This document shows positions 1-8,700 of a stretch of DNA of 64,000 nt, in pieces. The stretch spans positions 1 to 64,000 of the forward strand of contig NZ_BCYY01000017.1 of assembly GCF_001598435.1 (NCBI RefSeq), read 5' to 3'. A model generated the notes under the pieces. The model did not search any database. It saw only the letters and a list, made by a program, of their open reading frames with translations, and was not told the origin of the DNA. Source of the stretch: Sphingomonas pituitosa NBRC 102491 (GTDB taxonomy: Bacteria; Pseudomonadota; Alphaproteobacteria; Sphingomonadales; Sphingomonadaceae). Numbering within the stretch: the stretch's first letter is position 1; every line of letters begins with the position of its first letter. The position numbers and the translations under genes were made by a program.

Positions 1-2091
1 CCCGTCGAAGAACAGCCTGACCACCGGCACGCTCCACGCCGGCGACCTCGGGAACCGGGAGACCTGGGACGCCAGCCAGACCTCGATCGGCGGCGGCATC
101 GGCGGGATCAAGGCGGGCAAGCCTCGCAGCAGGGCGCCACGCCGCTGCCGGGGATGCCGATCAAGGGCATCGGCACGGTGAGCGCGACGCCGCCGATGGC
201 GATGGGGGCGAGCGGCGACCAGTCCGGTACGACCTGGTCGGCGATCGCGAACGGCACGATCACGATCACCTCGGGCGACGCCGCCAGCGCCGCGCTCGCC
301 CAGACGATCAGTCGTGACACCAGCGGCGCCAATGCCGGCGCGCTGGTCCAGCAGTTCGACGAGGCCAAGCGCCAGGACATCGCCCAGGGCTTCCAAGCGG
401 CGCAGACGCTGGCGGCGGAGACGACTGCGTTCCTGAGTAGCCAGGCGTCCAAGGCCGACAAATGGACCAGGGAGCATCCCAACGAGGATCCGAAGTCCAA
501 CCCCTATGCGATCTGGGGTGCCGGTGGCGCCGGGCGGCTTGTGCTCACGGCGATCAACGGCGCTGCCGGATCGGACGTCGCCGGCTCGCTGACCAGTCTC
601 GTGCAGGGAGCGGCGGTCAACGTGCTGCAGGGCCTGGCGACGAGCAAGGTCAAGGACATCGCCGACAAGCTCCGTAGCGAAAAGGCCCGCGCCGCGCTGC
701 AGGGGCGGGTCGGCTGTGCCGGCAGCGCCGCAGGGGGCTCGGGCGACCGTGCCAGCGGGGCGATGGGGGCGGCCGCAAGCGTCGTGCTCAACAACCTGCT
801 AGCGTCCATCGACCAGAAGGCGTCCGAAACGATCTCGGTGGACGCGCAGGGCGCTGTCGTGCGCACCTACACGCAGCAGGAGCAGCAGGCACGCAGCAAC
901 CTGGTCGGTGCCCTCGTGGCCGCCATCGCGCAGACAGCCGGGCTCGACACGCAAGCTGCCACCCTTTCCGCGCAGGTCGAGACGCAGAACAACGCGTCCA
1001 AGAACGTCTCGAGCCCCGGGGGCACGGTGAAGATATGCACCGTCGGCGACAATGCGTGCGCAGGCGCGCATCCCTTGAACACCTGGAAGCATGGTACCAA
1101 GGCCGAGCAGGAGCGCTGGAACGCGTTCGCGGAGCTATATCCGGGGGCAAGCGACGAGCAGATCATCGCGGCGATGGACCGCTTCTATGATGCTGCGCGG
1201 GCCAAAATCGCGGACCCTAAGGCGCCGACGCTGACGGAGGCGCAGGCGATCGCGCAGGTCAAGCAGGACGATGTAGCCGGACAACGGCAGGCGGATGCGT
1301 GGCTCTGCAACGGAAATACGCCGTTTCTGTGTGCGGTTCAGAGCGTCAATGCTTTCAACCAGACGCCGACCGGGGTGCGACTGGTCGGCGGTATGCAGTT
1401 GGTCGGCGGGGGACTTGAGGCGCTAGGAGGCGTCGCCACGATCGCCGCAGGCGCCGCCTCTTGTCCGGAAAGTCTGGGTCTGGGTTGCGGAGGTGTTGTC
1501 CTTGGTGTCGCGTCTATCGGCATGGGGGGTGATCAGGCGGTGTCCGGGCTGCGCGCGTTGTGGAGCGGTACGCCAGTAGGGACACTTGGTGGATATGGAC
1601 TTTCTGCTGCCAGCGGGATGTCCCGGGCAGAGGCGGAGGCTTGGTATGGCCAGGCAAACATGGTGGTGGGCTTTGCGTCGGCTGGCTTCGCAAATGCTGC
1701 CGAGCTTTCTGCACTGGCTAATGTCAGGAATGGCTACGTCTATAGCGTTGCCGCAAAGGGTGTTCCCACCGACGGGTTGGCATTTGAACTAAAGTATCTG
1801 GACCGCCATATTGAGGGCGCAGCGCAAGCTAATCGGATGCTTAGGAAGGGCGAAGCGGTTCACGTTTTCGAAACGAAAACAGCAGCAGGCGATGTTGCTC
1901 AGGCGATAATTGAACGCGGGGAATACACCGGCAGTCGCGGAGGTTTTGATCGCTACGGCCTTCAATTTGATGCTCCAATTGGCTATCGGATTGCGCCGGA
2001 AGGTAGCCGGATTCCATTGTCATACGGTCAGCTTAAAGTCAGACCGGATGGAATGTATCATGTCATTCCTAGAACGGGGCCAGGTCAATGA
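1..2091 (+). CDS. C-terminal part of a CdiA/FhaB-type exoprotein, 5' partial, apparent frameshift
   Basis: This is the end of a two-partner secretion exoprotein that probably delivers a C-terminal toxin to neighbouring cells. The first ~118 bases read in frame 2 as typical exoprotein sequence (LTTGTLHAGDLGNRETWDA, then a Gly/Ile-rich stretch). From about 121 the coding-like reading continues in frame 1 (QQGATPLPGMPIKGIGTV), so one base seems to be missing near 119-123. The body (about residues 50-460 from 154) is an Ala/Gln-rich pretoxin region with short hydrophobic stretches around 1380-1530. The last ~150 residues have lower GC and rare-codon character, as expected of an exchangeable toxin domain, ending YHVIPRTGPGQ. 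No VENN motif is seen and the toxin fold is not recognised. The stop overlaps the next start (ATGA), the usual toxin/immunity layout. The frameshift may be real decay or a sequencing error. Confidence 0.7.
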   Translation, partial: PVEEQPDHRHAPRRRPREPGDLGRQPDLDRRRHRRDQGGQASQQGATPLPGMPIKGIGTVSATPPMAMGASGDQSGTTWSAIANGTITITSGDAASAALAQTISRDTSGANAGALVQQFDEAKRQDIAQGFQAAQTLAAETTAFLSSQASKADKWTREHPNEDPKSNPYAIWGAGGAGRLVLTAINGAAGSDVAGSLTSLVQGAAVNVLQGLATSKVKDIADKLRSEKARAALQGRVGCAGSAAGGSGDRASGAMGAAASVVLNNLLASIDQKASETISVDAQGAVVRTYTQQEQQARSNLVGALVAAIAQTAGLDTQAATLSAQVETQNNASKNVSSPGGTVKICTVGDNACAGAHPLNTWKHGTKAEQERWNAFAELYPGASDEQIIAAMDRFYDAARAKIADPKAPTLTEAQAIAQVKQDDVAGQRQADAWLCNGNTPFLCAVQSVNAFNQTPTGVRLVGGMQLVGGGLEALGGVATIAAGAASCPESLGLGCGGVVLGVASIGMGGDQAVSGLRALWSGTPVGTLGGYGLSAASGMSRAEAEAWYGQANMVVGFASAGFANAAELSALANVRNGYVYSVAAKGVPTDGLAFELKYLDRHIEGAAQANRMLRKGEAVHVFETKTAAGDVAQAIIERGEYTGSRGGFDRYGLQFDAPIGYRIAPEGSRIPLSYGQLKVRPDGMYHVIPRTGPGQ

Positions 2092-2303
2092 GTGAATATG
2101 CGTGGTATGAAGTTTGGGCCGATGACACTGCGCGGCCGCCATATATCTTACTCTTGCTCGGGAACGATTCGAAGCAATTGTTTGACATTTACGACCCTGG
2201 TGAAAGGTCTATGCAACATTCTGCAAGCTCATATCAAGACGCTATGTTCTGGCTGACAGAAGACGAGTACACGAAAGTAGATGGAAGGATGGATATCGAA
2301 TAA
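2088..2303 (+). CDS. candidate immunity protein for the upstream toxin
   Basis: A 71-residue acidic protein beginning MSEYAWYEVWADD with no signal peptide or membrane segment. It overlaps the exoprotein stop by four bases (ATGA), so the two are translationally coupled. Small acidic cytoplasmic proteins directly after a CdiA C-terminus are usually the cognate immunity proteins; that assignment here rests on position, size and the shared low GC, not on recognised homology. Nothing in the sequence names its partner site or structure. Confidence 0.5.
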   Translation: MSEYAWYEVWADDTARPPYILLLLGNDSKQLFDIYDPGERSMQHSASSYQDAMFWLTEDEYTKVDGRMDIE

Positions 2304-2817
2304 GTCTCAAAGGATTTGTTCGCCGTAGTATTAAGGTATTGGTTATTGAAATACGCGGCGTGATCTTATTGTTAAAGATTGGGGCGAGATGGGGAAAATT
2401 TTTCTACGAACTCAATAGAACTGTTTATGCGCGCGCGGGTAGCCAAATATTATTTTCGTAGTGAGTGATGTTGGCGGATGCATGGCCTGGCTTTGGTGCT
2501 CCAACACTCCGCGATATACTCTTTCAGAGATTTTAGATTGAGGGTGGTGGCTTGGTAGTCGCCAGCTCATCCGCACGGCCACTTGGCTAAAGATCGTCCA
2601 TCATCAGCTTGGCGGCGAAGCGGATCCGCGCCAGTGCATCCTGCGCGCCTATGACAACATGCCCGACGTCGCGCGCCCGGCGTTCGTCTAGCGTTTCGCC
2701 GGGCGGATCTACGCCTTGGGCAATCTCTCGAATGGCAACCAGCATGGGAATTACGGTGACAGTTTACTAAATACCCGAATTTCATTTTGCTTTGGGGTCG
2801 GGCTTGTGCGCTGCTAG
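2304..2817. other. low-GC gap with one doubtful small ORF
   Basis: About 510 bases without a convincing gene. 2304-2560 is clearly AT-richer than the rest of the window, which fits imported DNA or a lost cassette after the toxin/immunity pair. On the minus strand 2587-2745 could encode 52 residues ending AAKLMMDDL, with protein-like composition but no recognised family; it may be the tail of a lost gene. Confidence 0.5.
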
Positions 2818-3157
2818 CGTTCCCCGGTGCGCGCACCGGCCGGCGCGACCTTCGGCATCTCCAGGTCGAGCGCGACCAACACCACGCACGACGAGACGGT
2901 GGTCGGCAGCGCGGTGCACGGCCGCGACGTGACGATCGTCGCCAACGGCACCGGCACCGGCGGCACGATCGACGTTCGCGGTTCCACCGTCGATGCCGCG
3001 CGCGACCTCACCCTCGCGGCGAACGGCGCCATCACGCTGGCGGCGGCGACCGAGGAGGACCGCCAGAGCGGCAGCGCCAGGAGCAGCGGCTTCACGCTGG
3101 CGGTCACCTCGGAGATCACGCTCAACAAGAGCGGCGAAGGCGTGGAAAGCGCGACAA
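2818..3157 (+). pseudogene. fragment of an FhaB-type exoprotein repeat region
   Basis: An internal scrap of a filamentous-haemagglutinin-type exoprotein. The frame containing 2827 reads GRDVTIVANGTGTGGTIDV, then a second DLTLAANGAITL block, the beta-helix repeat pattern of these exoproteins. It has no start, no signal peptide and no usable end, because the reading runs into an unrelated aldo/keto reductase remnant around 3140-3160. It probably derives from the same or a related locus as the exoprotein at the window start. The exact junction is not visible without a homolog alignment. Confidence 0.6.
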
Positions 3158-3682
3158 GCCCAGTGGGCGGCTCTCCTGGAAATCCAGCGCAGCGGCAAGG
3201 CGCCCGCGGTTGGCGTCAGCAACTATGGCCGGCATCACCTGGAAGAGATCGCTGCGGCCGGGCTGGAGATGCCCGCGGTGAACCAGATCGAGCTCAATCC
3301 CTGGTCCCAGAAACCCGATCTGATCGCCCATATGCGCGACCAAGGCATCTTCCCGATGGCCTATAGCAGCCTTGCGCCGCTCTCCACCTGGCGCGTCGAA
3401 CCCGGCCAGGACAGCGCCAAGACCGCGGATACGAAGCGGGACGATGCGGTCTTCTCGGCGATGGCAACCAAGTACGGAACCACCGAGGCCCAGCTTCTGC
3501 TGCGATGGGGCATCCAGAAGGGCTATGCCGTGCTGCCGAAGAGCCTGAACGTGGCGCAGATGCAGCAGAACCTGGCGCTGGCCGGCTTCGCCATCGATGC
3601 AGGCGACATGGCCGTGCTGGAAGGGCTCGACCGCGGGTTCGGCGTCGCGTGGTCCGTCGGCGATCCCGTCGGGATGAAGTAG
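3158..3682 (+). pseudogene. 3' half of an aldo/keto reductase gene
   Basis: Frame 2 from about 3158 reads as the C-terminal half of an aldo/keto reductase: LLEIQRSGKAPAVGVSNYG (the conserved GVSN motif), AVNQIELNPWSQ, MAYSSLAPLS, LLLRWGIQKGYAVLPKS (part of the NADPH-binding end) and a stop at 3680-3682. The N-terminal half with the catalytic Asp, Tyr and Lys is absent; exoprotein sequence stands in its place. The fragment cannot be a working reductase. A reading frame does run across the join, so a chimeric product is possible but would have no clear function. Probably created by recombination with the exoprotein region. Confidence 0.8.
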
Positions 3683-3939
3683 GGCGGCAGTGCGGGGCGG
3701 TCGGATTCCGGCAGGAATCCGGTTGCGTCGGCCGCCGCCGCACCCTCGTAACGCTCGGGAACTGCGCCAGAAGGCAGTTCAACGATGCCTGCAGGCTATA
3801 GGCCTGTGCGCGCAAAGCATGAGCACAGCTCATCGCCTCATCAAGGCGGCGCGGGACTGATGAAGCCGGTGCCGGAGCGTATAAACGGCATGCAGGATCC
3901 GGCGGCATTCGCGAGCCGAGATAAATCGAAAGCAAGGTC

Positions 3940-5046
3940 ATGGATTTTTCAGAGCAGAACGGCAATGTCGCCACGAACCACGAAGAGGCGCGTTTTCGAC
4001 GTCGAACGATGCTGAAGATGTCCGGCATCGGGCTCGCTGCCGCTGGTGTTTCCTCGATCGCCGATATCAGCAATGCGGAGGCGGTGACGATGTCAGCCGA
4101 ATGGGACAAGCTATTTCCCCGGAGCGACAAGGTCGATCACCAGAAGGTCAGCTTCCAGAATCGCTACGGCATCACGCTCGTAGGCGATCTATACCTGCCC
4201 AGGCGCCGCGGTAGCGAGCGCCTGCCGGCAATCGTGGTCGGCGGGCCCTTCGGTGCGGTGAAGGAGCAGTCCTCGGGTCTCTATGCGCAGACCATGGCCG
4301 AACGCGGTTTCGCCACGCTGGCTTTCGATCCGTCCTACACCGGCGAAAGTGGTGGAGCGCCCCGCAACGTCGCGTCGCCCGATATCAACACCGAAGACTT
4401 TAGTGCTGCCGTGGACTGCCTCGGCTTGCGGCGCGAGGTTGATCGCGAGCGGATCGGCATGATCGGCATCTGCGGCTGGGGCGGCATGGCGTTGAATGCA
4501 GTCGCGGTCGACAAGCGGGTCAGGGCTGTCGCGGCCGTCACGATGTACGACATGACCCGCCTCATGGCGAAGGGGTACAACGACAGCGTGACCCTGGAAC
4601 AGCGCACGCAGGTGCTGGAGCGTCTGGGCCGGCAACGATGGGCTGACGCCGAGAAGGGCGCGCCGGCCTATGGTCCACCGATGAACATACTGAAGGGCGG
4701 CGAACCGCAATTCGTGATCGACTATCACGATTACTACATGACGCCGCGCGGCTATCACAAGCGAGCGATCAACTCGGGCAATTCTGGGACGATCACGACG
4801 CCGCTATCGTTCATGAACATGCCGCTGCTGACGTACATCAAGGAGATATCGCCGCGGCCCATCCTTTTCGTTCATGGCGAAAAGGCCCATTCGCGATATT
4901 TCAGCGAAACCGCGTACGCGAATGCGGCAGAGCCCAAGGAACTGGTGATCGTACCGAATGCCGTCCACACCGACCTGTACGACAAAGTGGACGTGATCCC
5001 GTTCGACAAGCTGACGGCGTTCTTCACCCAGCATCTGGCAGTGTGA
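3940..5046 (+). CDS. Tat-exported alpha/beta hydrolase with Cys nucleophile elbow
   Basis: A 368-residue hydrolase of the YcjY/dienelactone-hydrolase-like group, probably acting in the periplasm on an unknown ester or related substrate. Residues about 22-40 (RRRTMLKMSGIGLAAAGV) form a twin-arginine signal, which supports the upstream ATG over the one at 4009. The nucleophile elbow is GICGWGG, so the nucleophile is Cys rather than Ser, as in dienelactone hydrolases. A later acidic loop (LFVHGEKAHS) and the C-terminal NAVHTDLYD supply the likely acid and His of the triad. The gene stands alone, and no operon partner is seen. Its substrate cannot be told from sequence. Confidence 0.8.
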   Translation: MDFSEQNGNVATNHEEARFRRRTMLKMSGIGLAAAGVSSIADISNAEAVTMSAEWDKLFPRSDKVDHQKVSFQNRYGITLVGDLYLPRRRGSERLPAIVVGGPFGAVKEQSSGLYAQTMAERGFATLAFDPSYTGESGGAPRNVASPDINTEDFSAAVDCLGLRREVDRERIGMIGICGWGGMALNAVAVDKRVRAVAAVTMYDMTRLMAKGYNDSVTLEQRTQVLERLGRQRWADAEKGAPAYGPPMNILKGGEPQFVIDYHDYYMTPRGYHKRAINSGNSGTITTPLSFMNMPLLTYIKEISPRPILFVHGEKAHSRYFSETAYANAAEPKELVIVPNAVHTDLYDKVDVIPFDKLTAFFTQHLAV

Positions 5047-5790
5047 TCTTTGGGCTCGTAAACTTGGAAGCGGCCTGTTGTTGAGGAACAGGTCGCCGTC
5101 TCCAGGCTGGCTATAGCAAGACGGCACAGGCCCGCACCTCGCCGTGATCGAGGAGGCCAGCTTGCCCGCTCAACCAAGGTTGGGCGGGTGTGCACCTGCC
5201 AGATCGATCCCGCCTGGCGCGCGCCGTTGCAGGATTGATCGACTATCCCCTTCAAGAATGAAACGAGCGCGCCGCGCACCATTTCCGGCCGCCTGAACCG
5301 CCGAGCGATCACCGGGGGCGAACAGATCGCGGATAGCGAGAAGGGGCGGTCCTCCTTGCCGAACGCCGCCCACCATTGCATGCGGTCTGTGGCCCTTTCG
5401 CGATCTGCGGATCGACGTCGTTGCCGCGAACCCAGGCAGTCGCAACGCCCGCCGCGCAGCTCGAATCGTGCAAAACGTCTCAATCACCCTCCACCGCGTC
5501 TCAAAGCGCGCCGCGTGTCTTGACGGGATCGGCGCGTGCTTGCCTTGCAGGCGCGGGGCAACAGAAAGCGGGGGGGGCATGATGCCTAGCGGGGGTAAGG
5601 CATCATCGAACGCGGCAGTGGCCCGGCCGGGGGTGGTGGCCGGTCGTTTGAAGAAGGAACGTGGCACGACCTAGCGTGTGCGTCGCCCAGTGGCAGGCGC
5701 TGCGTCGTCCGCGGAACCCTTGCCCCCTCGAAGCCCCGGGCGCGGCGATGGTGCCGTGCCCATCCTATCGTCGGTACGAGAGAACGAGGC
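5047..5790. other. intergenic region before the two-partner secretion operon
   Basis: About 740 bases. Open frames run on both strands but none has a recognisable motif, a good ribosome binding site or a clear codon pattern, so no gene is called. The last part must hold the promoter of the exoprotein operon, but no clear -35/-10 pair stands out in this GC-rich DNA. Confidence 0.45.
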
Positions 5791-5796
5791 ATGTCG

Positions 5797-8700
5797 ATGC
5801 GACGCCGTGGCGCGATGGCACAACCTGTAATGGATGCGCCGCATTCAACCGAGAGGCGGCGTCGCCGCCTGCTGCTGTGTGCCACCATCCTGGGTGGGGC
5901 CGTTCCCGTGGCCGCGCACGCCCAGACCGCGCCGGCGGGCGCCACGCTGCCGTCCGGGGGGACGGTGGTGTCCGGGCAGGCGTCGATTTCCCAGGCGGGC
6001 GGGGCGCTCGCGATCCACCAGTCGGGGGATCGCGCGATCATCGACTGGACCGATTTTTCGATCGGCGAACAGGCGAGCGTGGTGTTCAACAACGGTTCGG
6101 GTGCGACCCTGAACCGGGTTTCTGGCGGGTCGGTATCGACCATCGACGGGCTGCTCCGCGCCACCGGATCGGTGTATCTGGTCAATCCGAACGGCATCGT
6201 CATCGGCGCGCGCGGGGTGGTGGAAACCGGCGGCAGCTTCATCGCGTCGACGCTGGATCTGCCCGACGCGGCGTTCCTCGGCGGCGGCAGCATGACCTTC
6301 GCCGGCACGTCGCGCGCGCGGGTCGTCAACCTCGGCAAGGTCGGCGCACTGGGCGGGAACGTCGCGCTGATCGGCGCGATCGTCGAAAATCGCGGGAGCG
6401 TATCCGCGGCGAACGGCACCGCCGGGCTGATCGCCGGCAGCAAGGTGCTGATCCGCGACGGCGCCCATGACGGCGGGGGGCTGTTCTCCGTCCTCTATGG
6501 CGACGCTTCGACCAGCGCCGCCAATGGCGGTGCGATCGATGCCGCCAATGTCGAGCTGCGCGCGCAGCAGGGGAACGTCTATGCCCTGGCGGGGAACACC
6601 GCCGGCACGATCAATGCCACCGGCGTGCGCACCGGCGACGGCAAGGTCTGGCTGGTCAGCGAAGCCGGCACCACGGCGGTCGCCGGCGCGATCCGCGCAC
6701 GGGGAGCGAGCGGATCGGCGGGGGCGATCGAAACGTCCGGCCATCTGCTCCATATCGGCAATTCGAGCATCGACGCGCAGGGCGGCACCTGGCTGATCGA
6801 CCCCGAGGACCTGATCGTCGACAGCGCCGCGGCGACGACGATCAACGGCACGCTCGGCAACAACACCAGCGTGACGCTGACCACCACGGCCGGCGGTGCC
6901 AGCGCCTATGGCAACGGCGCAAGCAGCGGCGCGGGCGACATTCTGGTCAATTCCGGCCTGTCGTGGAACACCGGGGCTACGCTCACGCTCGATTCCTACC
7001 ACGGCATCGCGGTCAACGCGAACATCGCGGTCAACGGATCGGGATCGGTGGTGCTCCGGACCAATAATGGCGGCAACGGCGGCGACCTCACCTTTGCCCG
7101 CGGTAGTTCGATCGCCTTTGCCGATGGGAATGGCGGGCAGTCGCTCACCATCGACGGGACCGCCTATTCGCTCCTCTACTCCTGGGGCGATCTGCAGGCG
7201 ATCAGCGGGCGGAGCGGCGCCTTCGCGCTGGCGCACGACCTGCAGCCGGCAGGGTTTACTGCCGCCGCCGTGACCAGTTTGAACGGCACGCTAGAGGGGC
7301 TGGGGCACGCCCTAGATATGTCGATCTCGCCGCACAACATCTCCGATGTCGGCCTGATCGGCACCATCAACAGCGGCGCGGTGGCGCGGGATCTGGTCGT
7401 TTCCGCGACGGTGCTCGACTGGTCGACCAACGGCAGCAGCCGGATGGGCGTGCTGGCCGGGACCAACAACGGCACGATCCAGAACGTCGCCACCGCCGGC
7501 TCGGTAATGACGGGCGATGGCGATAATATCGGCGGACTGGTCGGGAGGAACACCGGCGTCCTCCGCAATACGTCGTCGAGCGCGTCCGTGACCGGCGACA
7601 ACGCCGTGGGCGGGCTTGTCGGCCAGAACCTCGGCCAGATCAGCGCGTCCTACGCCACCGGCGATCCCTGGGGCGCCTACCGGGTGGGGGGCCTTGTCGG
7701 AGAGGGTCTGGGCGGATCCATCACCGATTCCTATGCGACCGGCCCGGTCATCGCGAATCGCTATTATGTGACGAGTTCGAACGGCACCTTTGCGGCGACC
7801 CCCTATGCGGGGGGGCTGGTCGGCCTCAACTACGGCACGGTCACCCGCTCCTTCGCGACGGGGAGCGTAAGTGGATCGAGCTATGTGGGCGGCCTCGTCG
7901 GTGCGCAGATGCTGGGATCGATCAGCATGGCCTACGCTACCGGTGAGGTGACCGCGTTTTCGATCGCCGGCGGGCTGGTCGGCAGCCAACGCTATGACTC
8001 GACGATCCGCGACAGCTATTCGACGTCGGCCGTAAAGGGCGACGATACGCTGGGCGGCCTGGTGGGCTATTCGACCGGACCGATCGAAAATTCCTACGCC
8101 CTCGGAAAGGTGACGGCGACAAGTCTCATCAGTATCGGCGGCGTGGCTGGTTTTACCGGTGGCATCGACCAGATGACCGGCGTTCGCTGGGATGTGTCGA
8201 GCACGGGGCAGTCCCGGGCGGTCGGCGATCAGATACCCGTTACCGGCGCCAGCGCCATGGGTGGCAGTTCGGTCATGAAGGCCTCTACGTACGAGGGCTG
8301 GGACCTCGATACGACTGGCGGCCAGTCCACCGTGTGGCGCATCTATGAAGGCTCGACCGCGCCGCTGCTCAAGGCGTTCCTCAAGACGGCGAACGTCACC
8401 CCGGGGGGCGGGGCGTCCGCCAGCGTGGTCTATGACGGCACCAACCAGGCCGGCCGTATCACCACGACGGTGCTCGACCAGCGCGGGAATGCCGTGGATG
8501 CAGCGAAGATCCTCGGCACCGCCAGCTTCGCCTGTTCGGGCGGGGACGCCTCCTGTTCGAACGTCGGCAGCTACGGCGTTCGCGTGACGGGCGGGCTGTA
8601 TTCGACGCAGTCCGGCTATGACCTGGTGTTCTCCAACGCACAGGCCAGCCTTGCCATCACCCCCCGCCCGCTCACGGTGAGCACAAACTTCGGCACGATG

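Noticed and set aside
5170..5667. 165-codon minus-strand frame before the exoprotein gene
   Set aside because: No recognisable motif or ribosome binding site, and alternative frames are equally open; not enough to call a gene.
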